From: Chrysochromulina tobinii
Taxonomy: Eukaryota; Haptophyta; Prymnesiales; Chrysochromulinaceae
NCBI GenBank assembly: GCA_001275005.1
Contig: JWZX01002296.1
Coordinates: forward strand, 1 to 36,531
DNA: 36,531 nucleotides
Direction of reading: 5' to 3'
Positions 8,741 through 18,267 of the stretch are shown one piece after another. Positions within the stretch are counted from its first letter, which is position 1. Each line of letters opens with the position of its first letter. Below the pieces are notes generated by a model that had not been told where the DNA came from, did no database searches, and saw only the letters and a program-made list of their open reading frames with translations. Position numbers and translations under genes: made by a program.

Positions 8741-9856
8741 GGCCGGTTGTGTGAGGGCGGTCGCGTCCGGCTGACGCGTTATGTTGAGCGCTCCAAGAGG
8801 TCGTGTCGCAGGTGGACGCGTTAGGCTGAAAGCCCTAGCGGGCGCGGAAACAGAGAGGCGGTGGACGTGTGAGCAGCAGACAGAGATGCGGACGCACTCA
8901 GGGAGCGCGTGGGCTGCGGAGCGCGTGGTGGAGTTGGGAAGTGAGAAACGTATTAGAGGTCAAGACGGTCGAACTTGTAACGTGCGGTAAGCGATGTGTG
9001 GACGCGGTGGAGAACGGGGGAGTCCGGCCGGGCCGCGGGGGCGAGGTAAAACTTGCACAGCGGGGCGCCAGGCTAGCGGTTAAGCGTTAAACGGTGCCAA
9101 TTTAGTATTTTCTATTTACTCGGCAGCTGCGCGCACCTCGCGATCGGTCCTCGAGTGCATTTTGCACAACGCCGAACAGGGTCGTCCACCTTCCTCCACC
9201 GCGCTGCACGCGACCGAAGTGGTGGCTGGTGCGGTTCGCGGAAAACTTGAACCGACGCGAAAGTGGCGAGACCAAGAAAGTCACCAAAAGAGCCCAGTTG
9301 TGGGTCGTGCCGGGAACAAAATTCGAGACTTCGTCTTCGAGACAGCAGTTCCGAAGTTTACAACAAACATGCTACATGCAACGTGTCCTCTCCGCTCTCG
9401 TGGATCACGAGTCGTCTCGACTGTCGAGCGGGGGGCGCTGTGGAGCGCTGCCTTCCGCCGCAGGGCCGAGCCCGAGGGCGGAGCGGCAGGCCGACAAGCT
9501 TCGCGTTCGGTTCCGAGCCGCTGTGACCCCGCGCGCCGCGGCCGTTTCACTTTGTCCTTATAACCTTAAACCTACGCTTATCTTTAACCCACCGCACCAT
9601 GAGTAGTACTCCCATGTTAACTACGCAATGGCGCTATCGTATGTCGTGCCGTGATATGACGATCCTCGCGTGACCCGTGGTAACCATCGCATCATATCGT
9701 AACCACCCAATCACAATTCACAACATGCGATCATTATCAATCCAACGACCCGGGTTCCTTCTCGCGCGGGGTGAAGTACCGTCGAAGCTGCATGCGAAGG
9801 TGGCACACCAGGGGAGCGCCACCGGTAGAGGCCACTTTTACATTCTCTGGCTCAGT
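8741..9856. other. Gene-free tail-to-tail region
   Basis: 1.1 kb between the stop of the USP5-like gene and the stop of the Na+/H+ exchanger. Short frames exist on both strands, but none shows a domain, signal peptide or biased composition distinct from background GC. No tRNA, repeat or hairpin stood out. Confidence 0.5.
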
Positions 9857-12758
9857 TCAGAAGGCGGTCACATCGCTTGAGGGCGCGGGTGCTGCTTCTT
9901 CTGCTTCCGGCATCACCATCGTGGACTTGCGCCCTCCTGGGAGCAAACTTGCCATTGAGCCCATCAGGGATTTCTTTCGCGTTCGCATGGCTGGATGTTT
10001 ACGTTCCAGGCGCGCCGTGGCGGCCTGCATTTGCTCTGCCGTCACGGGGTGGAAGGACTCGGGGATGAAGTTGGCGCGCTCTTCGACGGGCAGCGCCTCG
10101 ACTGGGTTCAACCTCTTAAGCCGATTGGCAGCGCTGCTGATCATGTCCTCGTACCGTGCGATTTCATTCTCAGCAAGTCCGCCGTAGTGCTTCAGATGCT
10201 CAATCAGTTCCCCACCATCGTTGAGTAGCTCGCGCGCCGCCCTGAACGTGCTGAGCGCGATGCACATTTTGGGCCACTGCACCTGGAGCTTGGCAAGGAC
10301 CTCTGTGGCGTCCTTGATATTCTGCATCACAATCTTCTTGAACTCGGCGTCAATTTGCTGGTCGAGCGAGAAGTAGTAGTGGCCATGCTCATGCGATTCG
10401 AGCACCCCATGGAATCCGATGAGGTAGGCGGTTGTCAGATCATATCCACGCCCATACTCCTGGAACAGTCTACCATTCGCCCAGCTGGCGAGAGGGCGCA
10501 GGACGAAAGACTTGTGCGCGATGGTTTCGCCGTAGTAGGCGAGCTTGAGAACGAACGGTCTGAAAGCCACCTCGCGCCGAAGCAGCTCGAATGGAAGCGG
10601 GTTGGCACTGTCCTGCTTGCGGTCCGCGACGGCGCAGTCCATCGAGTTCAGAATGAGCGACTTCAGCGAATTCGCCGCGCGCGGGGACGTTTGACCTTTC
10701 TCATACAAGTTCCAGATCGTCGCCTTGAGCGTCTCGAGCATGCGATACTTGGCCTCACGCACACGCTTGGCGCGCAGCCGAACCCTGAATTGCTCGAAAA
10801 GGTTCTCCCCTTCCTCACCCATGAAAGCATTCACGGCGGTGAGCTTCAAGTGGAGTTGGCGCCAGCGCAGGTGCGCCGCGTGGTCACTTCCTTCCTCCTT
10901 TTCCTTCCTCTCCCTTGGGGACTGCATGTCTGGGTCGGTGCGAACTGGGTACGCAGCGGTGGCGTGCGTCCCGTCATCGCCCTCTAAGCTGCCGGGAGTC
11001 CATGCGGCCTCGGGACGGAATTCGTATGGCTGGCCGATCACTTCGGCCCCCATCTGCTCAAAATCGGCGAGTTTCTGCACGCACACCCAGCAAGCATCGG
11101 AGAGGAGACCCGCCTGCGGACCCGCCAACATGGATTGCAATTTCTCGCGGGTCCGCTTTTTCAGCATGTTGGTTGTGATCTGCACCATGCTGAGGCGCGT
11201 GTCCGTGAGCTTAGTGAAGCCGATGACCTTGAGCATCCATCCGGAGCTGGGAGCGTTCACAAGGAGTGTAATGATGACGACCATCGCGACGTGCAGCAGC
11301 ACGATCTGCTGGAACCGGATGCCGGGCTGGCACGCGTCGCCGCTGTCGCCTGGGCCGAACAATCCCGCCACCTGGTTGACTGTCGAGTCGTTGAACACGG
11401 AAATGGCGAGCACTAGGCTGACTGCGCCCCGCAACCCGCCCCACGTGAGGACGAGTGCGTCCTTCCACGTGTATCCGTACTCGTTCTTACGGAACCAGGG
11501 GATCACACCGAACGCGAGGAGCGCACGGTAGACGGTCAGGCACACATACATGAGAAAGCCCCACCCGATGTCTTCTGCGAAGCCATTGCGAAGCGGGTCG
11601 ATGTTCACCACGATGATGAACCCGGAGATCACGAAAATGATGGTGTTGAAGAGGTGGCCCACCATCGACCAGAACTCATGCATGAAGTGCTCAATGCTCG
11701 GATCGATGCGAACCCTGCCATATGGCGACGCAAAGACCAGACCGTAGCAGACAGTGGAGAGGACGCCACTCATCTGGCCTGAGGGGCCGACGCCAGTCTC
11801 GGCGAGGTAGAAGACCAGAAACGGCATGGCGAGGGTGCAGATGATCTCCACGTTGGCGTCGCGATCGACACCGGAGTTCGACTCCAGCCAGCGCACCGAG
11901 ATCATGCCCAGGAAGGCGCCAAAGCACGGACCGATGAAGCTCATGCGCACCGCGACCCAAACAATCCACCAGCCGCCGGCATTGGGGACTTCGTGGGGGG
12001 GGGCCAGGCCATCGAGCCATGCGGCCAGGCCGCCTGCCTTCACGGCATACAAAAGGATTGCGTAGACGACGACAGCCGAACCATCATTCAAGAGTGACTC
12101 GGCCTCGATGAGCGTCGCCAAGCTCTTCTTGACGCCCATTTCGCGCAGCAGCGCCACGACTGCCACAGGATCGGTGGCAGAGAGGATGCCACCCAAGAGC
12201 ATCGCAGGCTCCCAGTCCCAGCCGTAGAAGCCCATGTACGTGAAGCCAGTCAGCACATTGCAAACGATCAGACCGGGGAACGCTAAGATGATGGAGTTGA
12301 TGGCGATCTTGCTAAAAATGTGCCAGTCCATTGCGAACGCACTTTCGAAGAGGAGAGGGGGGAGCAGCAGGTGGAGGAACAAGTGGGGGCTCATGCTTGC
12401 AATCTTACGGAGGGCGTTGCCCAAGTGAAACCCGTTATAGTGAAGGTCGTTGGGGACGAAGTCGGTGACGTTGCACTGCAGGACAAATCCTGTCCACTCG
12501 TGCTCGAATGCTTTCATTCCAGGCTGCAGCGTGAACGCTGGGTCAAACGTAACCCAGAAGCCAGTGAGGATGCCGAAGATCAAGAGCATGACCGTGTAAG
12601 GGAGCGTAATGCCGTACATCTTGCTAAAGTGCTGGATCATCCCGCCGCCAATGAGAATATAAGCCAGGCCCATCAAGACCAGTTGGTCGTTGTGTGGGTG
12701 TAAGGCATGCACTTGGGCTGCGGCGGCATAGCGATCACAGACATTGAGGCTCGCGCAC

Positions 12759-12795
<37 letters not shown>

Positions 12796-12826
12796 ACCCG
12801 GACCCGGACCCGGAACCGGATGTCAT
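9857..12826 (-). CDS. CPA1-family Na+/H+ exchanger with long C-terminal domain
   Basis: About 989 residues in one exon from the ATG at 12826; the frame continues upstream without an ATG. The membrane half has the CPA1 hallmarks: SATDPVAVVALLREMG (about residues 214-229), ESLLNDGSAVV with the ND pair near 245-246, and GGLRGAVSLVLA near 461-472. These occur within a dozen hydrophobic segments. The family exchanges Na+ (or K+) for H+ at the plasma membrane or organelle membranes. The remaining ~430 residues are soluble, mostly helical and charged, more like the long tails of SOS1-type or sperm-type exchangers. No cyclic-nucleotide-binding domain could be read confidently. The N-terminus is an uninterrupted Ser-Gly run encoded by a hexanucleotide repeat. 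An alternative start at the methionine of MGLAYILIGG would omit it. Confidence 0.92.
12762..12820. repeat. Coding hexanucleotide repeat (Ser-Gly tract)
   Basis: About ten tandem hexamers, ggagcc then ggaccc on the plus strand. Read on the minus strand they encode alternating Ser-Gly at the N-terminus of the Na+/H+ exchanger. Length polymorphism between strains is likely. Confidence 0.9.
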
Positions 12827-13831
12827 CGGCCTCGCGAAAGACGTGCAGGGAATTACAGAACGAGTAACGGTTTTTGGCGAAGGGTGCTGAGACGGCACGT
12901 CAAAAGGTTACCCTCTCGGCAAGACGCACGACCACAGGTCCCGCGGAGACACATCGTGGAGGGCGCAGACAAACACAAACACACCGGAGCAGACAGACAG
13001 AGGCCACAGGGGCGGGATTTCAAGGTACATGTAGGGAACAAGGTACATGTAGTGAAGGGAAGGCGGTGAGTCAATTTCGTCCGCGGTCCCCCCGCGCTCA
13101 CCACACCGTCACGTCAAAGGACGGCTCCGCACCCCTCGGCCAACACAAGTACTGAGTACTCGCTCGCTCGGGCTACTCATTTACGCTAGTGAGGTCGGTC
13201 TCTCCGACATCACGCTCAGGGTGATCCCCTGAGATCCCTAAGTTGGCAAGCGCCTTGGGATCCCTGGTGCTCGCACCTCGCTGCCCTATACTACCGGGCG
13301 GGAATGTGATAGGCAATCAGGTGGGGGATTGGGGTAGGATTGGGGGGAGGGGGAGGTGGGGTACTGGGGTTAGGCTTTGTCAACCGTCATCATAACTCTG
13401 CCGTCGGTTCCCACGGTTGTCACTTGTCTTGCCGCAGCCTCTACGGTCCATGCGTGGGTAGCGCTTCTGTCAAGCATGGGTACATTGGGGTTCATGTCGT
13501 TTTCTATACGAGAAAAGGGTAGTTTATATACAAGATATCATTATATATCTCGTTCTAGATCATGTTGTATATTTCAATCACGCGTGCGAAACGCTACGAT
13601 TCGGTCATCTGTGCACAATGGGTCTGTGCACGGGACCACGCAATGGACCACGGTTGCTCTCGCCCACGGACGGGTCTATGAGTAAAACGCCCAGTGCGGA
13701 GCGGGATCGTAGCAGTTCGGGTACAGCTACCGTACAGGGGAATCATCGATCGACGTTCTCCGACGATCGCCGGCGCGCCCCTCGGACGGGCGCGACGGCC
13801 CGAGGACGTCGATGCCCGGCCCGCCCCCCCT
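12827..13831. other. Intergenic region 5' of the Na+/H+ exchanger
   Basis: Contains the exchanger's upstream region, an 18-base direct repeat around aaggtacatgtag (13022-13056), the second dispersed-repeat copy and a G-rich tract (13320-13370). An AT-rich stretch with tatatac and atatatc runs near 13520-13575. Short frames here show no recognisable protein. Confidence 0.5.
13067..13321. repeat. Dispersed repeat, copy 2
   Basis: Same orientation as 3003-3239, with the same order of conserved blocks plus an extra ~20-base segment near 13225-13260. It ends at the same tgtgataggcaatcagg block. It lies about 240 bp upstream of the Na+/H+ exchanger start. Confidence 0.8.
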
Positions 13832-13872
13832 CACCACACACAAGAAGTAGACTACCTAACATACGGCTCTTT

Positions 13873-14832
13873 TTATATAACGTCGCTTTCCGTCGCTTTC
13901 CCTGTGAGCAGCTCCATCGCGCTCGGCGGCGATTGCTCCAGGAGGCTTTGGGACAGGCGTGCCCGGGCGCTGAGAGCGTTCGACAGACTGCCCCACCTCG
14001 CCGCAAAGAAACGAGCGCCATCTGAGCCCGCCGAGGAGGCCGCCGCCGGGGCACTTGCCATGCTGGCTCCCAAGGGCTCGAGTCCCTGTGGGGGAATGGG
14101 CTCGAGTCTTTCGGACAGCTCGACAAGAACGAGCCCGCATGCACTCAGCCGCGCGAGGAAGCGGGTGAGCACCTCGTCGCGTTCGCGACCGGTGCTGGAG
14201 GAGGAGATGAGGGCGAGGCTGTGCGTGGTGGGCGCTAGGCATGCGATCAAAGCAGAGGTGAGCGACTCGTGCAGCGACTCCATCCAATCGAGCTCGGCGC
14301 ACAGCACGAGAGTGTACCCTCCGGAGCACGCCAGAGCCGCAAGCGCTGAACGATCGTCCCACGAGAAAGTGTGAATCGAAATCGTGTCACGCAGGGACGG
14401 GACGGCACTCACAGCCGCCGCCTCCTGATATGCAGCCAAATTTGTGCGTACCGCCGGCAGCACACAGGCCATGTCCGTGGCGACCACATGCCACCGACCC
14501 GTGAGAGCTAGTGCAACAGATGGCAGAGCCGAGCAGCCACAGCCAAGCTCGATAGCTCGAGATGCAGTACTCGTACCAGCGTGATCGGCGAGGACGCCCG
14601 AATGCTGCACGTGGGCGCGCAGGATCGCAAGACCAAGCGCGTAGCCCGCCGTCCAGACCAAGGCGCCCGTTCCCACTCCGGCAATGAGGCCGCCGCCGGG
14701 CTGCTGAATGTCGAGCGACAAGGGCCCTAGCTCACAATGGAAAGGCACAATGGCGTCCATGTCCGTGCTCATCCAGGAAGTTTCGCATATTTGCTGGCCA
14801 TCGCTGGAGCGGCACGACGGAGCGAGCATCAT
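13873..14832 (-). CDS. METTL21-like (Methyltransf_16) protein methyltransferase
   Basis: 319 residues, single exon, starting at tandem ATGs at 14832/14829. The pattern of the METTL21/FAM86 group of seven-beta-strand lysine methyltransferases is visible: TGALVWTAGYALGLAIL (about 55-71), RAIELGCGCSALPSVALAL (motif I, about 92-110) and VVATDMACVLPAVRTNLAAY (post-I, about 116-135). A strand ending in LVLCAELDWMES sits where the family has its D/E-x-x-Y-type catalytic-loop motif. These enzymes methylate lysines of translation factors and chaperones. The substrate here is unknown. A Gly/Ala/Ser-rich low-complexity stretch near the C-terminus is not part of the fold. The gene lies upstream of, and in the same direction as, no other gene; its 5' end faces the FkbM gene's 3' end. 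Confidence 0.72.
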   Translation of the reverse strand: MMLAPSCRSSDGQQICETSWMSTDMDAIVPFHCELGPLSLDIQQPGGGLIAGVGTGALVWTAGYALGLAILRAHVQHSGVLADHAGTSTASRAIELGCGCSALPSVALALTGRWHVVATDMACVLPAVRTNLAAYQEAAAVSAVPSLRDTISIHTFSWDDRSALAALACSGGYTLVLCAELDWMESLHESLTSALIACLAPTTHSLALISSSSTGRERDEVLTRFLARLSACGLVLVELSERLEPIPPQGLEPLGASMASAPAAASSAGSDGARFFAARWGSLSNALSARARLSQSLLEQSPPSAMELLTGKATESDVI

Positions 14833-15005
14833 CACGAGCAAACATCACGAGCACACGACCAAGTCGTCTAGAAGCGCGAGTGCGGCTCTCGCGCTCTTTC
14901 GGCCGCTTTCAGGATTCCAGACGTTAGTTTTGTGTTTCGTCAAGTGTTTCGGTGCAACTCAAGGGGCGTTTAGTTGCATGACCACAAGAGCAACGCGAAC
15001 AGCTA

Positions 15006-16064
15006 TCACACACCTGGGCAGATGGCGACGCGGTGCCTCCACGTGGCTGGCGAGGGTGACGCGCGAATGGCTCGGTCCTCGGCGCTGTTCGCGACCGTGC
15101 TCAGGATATCATGCCAGCAAACCGAGGAAGGTGGAGCGCGGCAGAGCTCCATCGCGTCGTCCCAATATCCGCCGTTCAGCGGGACGAACACCGCGCTGCC
15201 GCTGCGTAACACCCCAGCAAAATAGGACTGGTAGCCGTGGCGCTCGAGCGCCGCGACGTTTCGCTTGAGATTAGGCCCGACCATCGCATCCGGGGTGGGC
15301 GGAGGGACGAACGCCTTGTCCTTTGCCGCGCGGAATGCGTCCGCACTGATCTTGTCGCCATATTCCCACAGGATGGAACGTATGCGTTGGGCTTGCAGCA
15401 AGCTCTGCGCGCCCGTGAGCAGCACATCCGCCTCAGTACCTTCCGTGTCCACCTTGACAAAGTCGATGGTCCTGTTGCAGCACAGCAATGGCGACGCACT
15501 CGCGATGAGATCGAGTGTGGTCGCGTTGACATGGCCGACTCGGCGATAGGCGCCCAACCCCTCCAACGCCGCGTTGGTCGTGTGTGTGTTCGGCGACGAC
15601 GCCATCGACCAGCGAGGCAGCCACCGCGGCCCGTGTACGCCCGAACCGTTGCGATTGCGCGTCCACGTGGGCTCGGCAAAGAAGGGCTTCAAGCCGGGTG
15701 TGCCTGCGAGAGCAAGCGGGAAGAGGTGCACACGGCCATGTGGTATCACACGACTCCGCGACACGATGCGCAAAAGGGCACGGTGGTCATTGATGTTGGG
15801 CTCGAACCCAAAATAGTGTACCGTTGAACCAAGCTGACGGAACGTGGCCTCCACGCCACTTGCATCCGCCAACGAGCCTCGATTGTAGGTGTATGCACCC
15901 GCGCCCACGTCCACAATGGTCGTGAGCGAGATGTTGTGTGCGGCAAGGTATGAGACTACCGCACGCTCCGTCGCATGCTCCGCCGAGAATGCATGAGCCC
16001 GCTGCCTGATCAGCAGGGCTGCGTTGCTCAATGCGGCCGCTCGCTCGCACGATGATTGGGACAT
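15006..16064 (-). CDS. FkbM-family SAM-dependent methyltransferase
   Basis: 352 residues, single exon, clear ATG. The FkbM/Methyltransf_21 pattern is plain: TTIVDVGAGAYTYNRGS (motif I, about 49-64), VHYFGFEPN (about 82-90) and TIDFVKVDTEGTEADVLLTG (about 199-218). Family members methylate hydroxyls of sugars or polyketides, but many algal and fungal paralogues have no known substrate. There is no obvious signal peptide. The C-terminal third (SILWEYGDKIS, HGYQSYFAG) follows the family layout, with a closing WHDILSTVANSAEDRA. The gene is head-to-head with the pseudouridine-synthase gene, with only 146 bp between the two ATGs, so promoters are probably shared. Confidence 0.82.
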   Translation of the reverse strand: MSQSSCERAAALSNAALLIRQRAHAFSAEHATERAVVSYLAAHNISLTTIVDVGAGAYTYNRGSLADASGVEATFRQLGSTVHYFGFEPNINDHRALLRIVSRSRVIPHGRVHLFPLALAGTPGLKPFFAEPTWTRNRNGSGVHGPRWLPRWSMASSPNTHTTNAALEGLGAYRRVGHVNATTLDLIASASPLLCCNRTIDFVKVDTEGTEADVLLTGAQSLLQAQRIRSILWEYGDKISADAFRAAKDKAFVPPPTPDAMVGPNLKRNVAALERHGYQSYFAGVLRSGSAVFVPLNGGYWDDAMELCRAPPSSVCWHDILSTVANSAEDRAIRASPSPATWRHRVAICPGV

Positions 16065-16210
16065 GGACTTTGTGGACGGAGTGCCGGGAAAGCCGAGTTT
16101 CGCGCCCCGTGCGCTGCACTGCTCGGCTCGATTCCAGAATTATTACTCGCGCATCTGTGTTTGCATCGCGTGTTTCGTCGCGCGGAGCGTCGTGCCGGTG
16201 CACATAGAAA
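16065..16210. promoter_or_regulatory. Compact divergent promoter, FkbM / pseudouridine synthase
   Basis: 146 bases between divergent ATGs. It includes TTTCGCGCC at 16098-16106, which resembles an E2F-type site. A single short match in GC-rich DNA is weak evidence. No TATA box was seen. Confidence 0.35.
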
Positions 16211-17746
16211 ATGTCGTCTTTCGCGGTGCTCCTCGTCATCTGCACCGCGACGGCGCTACGGCAGTCACCATCCTGGCTCCCGCAACGAGCGCACGCATCA
16301 TCCCGCGTGCCCGTCGTGGCTTGCGGAGCAGACGCCTTGAATCGCTCGGAGGCGCGCGCCCGCAACAAGGCCCAGCGCGACATCTCGCAGGCCCTTGTGC
16401 AGCTCAAGCTGCCGAGCAACGTGGCCACCGTGTACAGCGAGGCCCTCGCCGCGATGGGCGTGCGCTCGGCAAGTGAGCTGGTCAGGCTTTCAAAGGCCCA
16501 AATGGACGCGGTCGAGATGCGCAGTGAGCATCGTCAGCTGCTCCAGATGCAGGCTGCGCTGGAGGCCGCCGAGCTGAATGCCGCCGCCGCCGCGTCGCCG
16601 AGCGTCGAGGCCGCGGTTGCTGCGCAGCCATCATCCGGCACGGCTGATTCCGACGGCGCCGCGCTCGACGCTCACGACGACGCTCTCATCGAGCCCGAGG
16701 AAGTGATAGTCGTGAGTGACGAGATGGACGGCACGCGGGTGGACGCGGCCCTCGCCGCGTCGCTGCCGCCGCTCTCGCGCTCGTACTTTTCGGAGCTGTG
16801 TGCGGAGGGGCGCGTGCGCGTGGACGGCGTCGTGTGCACCAAGAAGAGCGCCAAGCTCGTCGCGGGCTCGACGCTGCACGTGACCCTGCGCGCGGCTTCC
16901 GAGCTCATGGTGACGCCGGAGCCGCTGCCGCTCGACATCCTCTATGAGGATGAGTGCATGCTAGCGGTGAACAAGGCGAGCGGGATGGTGACACATCCGG
17001 CGCCTGGGCACTGGACGGGTACCTTTGCCAACGCGCTCGCTCATCGGGTCCAATCGAGCGCGCTCACGACGACGCTCACGCCCGGCACCACGCTGCCTGA
17101 CGCCTTTGGCGACGGTCTGCGGCCGGGGATCGTCCATCGACTGGACCGGTACACGAGCGGCGTGCTGCTTGGCGCGAAGACGGTCGAGGCGCAGCGCGCG
17201 CTGCTCGAGGCCTTTGCGGCGCGGCGCATGCGCAAAGTCTACCTGACGGTCGTCGCCGGCGTGCCTGACGAGCACCAGACAGTCCGCACGCGCATCGGGC
17301 GCCACCCGGTGGATCGGCTCAAGATGGCCGTCGAGTCGGACCCGAGCCGCGGGCGCCATGCCGTGAGCGTCGTCCATCGGCTCGCGACCGACGGCCGGCT
17401 CTCACTCGTCGCGGTGCGCATCGAGACCGGCCGTACCCATCAGATCCGTGTTCACATGGCCAGCCTCCGTTGCCCTGTGCTCGGTGATCCTCTCTACGGC
17501 GATCCGAACTGGAACCAGAAGGAGGCGCGCCGTGCTGGGCGCCCGCTCCTCCACGCGCTCCAGCTCGGGCTCGAGCACCCACTCACGCACGCGCCGCTCG
17601 TCGTGCGCGCGCCGCCTCCGGAGGATGTGCGCATTCTCGGCGCGGAGCTCGCGGGATGTGCGCCGGACGCGCAGAGCTTTGACGCATGGCTCGCGCCGCG
17701 GCTGCACGCGGTGCTCGAAGTCGATGCCGACACACCTGAAAGCTGA
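16211..17746 (+). CDS. RluD/RluA-family pseudouridine synthase, probably plastid-targeted
   Basis: 511 residues, single exon. The N-terminus looks like a signal peptide (SSFAVLLVICTATAL) followed by a Ser/Ala/Arg-rich transit-like stretch, consistent with a complex plastid. Residues about 50-115 form a helical region of unknown role. An S4 RNA-binding domain follows (about 170-228; RVDAALAA, YFSELCAEGRVRVDGVV). The catalytic domain begins at LDILYEDECMLAVNKASGMV and holds the active-site motif PGIVHRLDRYTSGVLL with Asp312. Common RluA/RluD forms have HRLDK-TSG, so Arg replaces Lys here. A later RIETGRTHQIRVHMA block completes the signature. Bacterial relatives modify uridines of 23S rRNA. A plastid 23S rRNA target is an inference. 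Confidence 0.9.
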   Translation: MSSFAVLLVICTATALRQSPSWLPQRAHASSRVPVVACGADALNRSEARARNKAQRDISQALVQLKLPSNVATVYSEALAAMGVRSASELVRLSKAQMDAVEMRSEHRQLLQMQAALEAAELNAAAAASPSVEAAVAAQPSSGTADSDGAALDAHDDALIEPEEVIVVSDEMDGTRVDAALAASLPPLSRSYFSELCAEGRVRVDGVVCTKKSAKLVAGSTLHVTLRAASELMVTPEPLPLDILYEDECMLAVNKASGMVTHPAPGHWTGTFANALAHRVQSSALTTTLTPGTTLPDAFGDGLRPGIVHRLDRYTSGVLLGAKTVEAQRALLEAFAARRMRKVYLTVVAGVPDEHQTVRTRIGRHPVDRLKMAVESDPSRGRHAVSVVHRLATDGRLSLVAVRIETGRTHQIRVHMASLRCPVLGDPLYGDPNWNQKEARRAGRPLLHALQLGLEHPLTHAPLVVRAPPPEDVRILGAELAGCAPDAQSFDAWLAPRLHAVLEVDADTPES

Positions 17747-18267
17747 AGATCCTGAATGTCCACCGCGTCTGAATCCTGCCGCAGCGACGTCACCACGTCT
17801 AACCGCTAACCGCCCGGCCCCTGGCGAGCTGGGGCGGGGTGCTCTTTCGCCGTTTCGCGTTAACCGTTTTACCTCTCCCCGGCTCGCCGGCGCAGATTCC
17901 GTAGTTCATCATATACGAAGCTTACGGTCGTCATCGTTTGAATGAAACGAAAAAATAGCATGCAGCGTATCGTACACTAGAGAGTCGCCCTCGCCCCTTG
18001 GTGCCCCCTTGGTCCCAGAGCTCAAGGATTCATCTGACATGATATCATGGAACGCCCCCGCCCCGCGGCTATGCCTCGTCCAGCTTGATCCCCGCACGAC
18101 AGATGCGTCGTCATCGTCCCGATCCACACGAGGATATCGTACTGCTCTCGCTTCGAGGCTGGCGAGACTCCCTTGACTCTTATTCTTTTCTCGCTGCATG
18201 TCTGTGCACGTGCGCGTGTGGGCCGCTCGCCCCTCCACACAACTGCCGCCGTACCGCGGTGCGGCGC
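17747..18267. other. Convergent intergenic region
   Basis: Between the 3' ends of the pseudouridine-synthase and zeaxanthin-epoxidase genes. Contains only short frames without domain character. No repeat or RNA gene was recognised. Confidence 0.5.

Noticed and set aside
9162-9606. Overlapping plus-strand frames of 87-133 residues
   Set aside because: No domain, leader or composition bias. They overlap each other in all three frames, as expected in GC-rich non-coding DNA.
16098-16106. E2F-like site TTTCGCGCC in the divergent FkbM/pseudouridine-synthase promoter
   Set aside because: A single short match in GC-rich DNA is expected by chance and has no supporting partner site.
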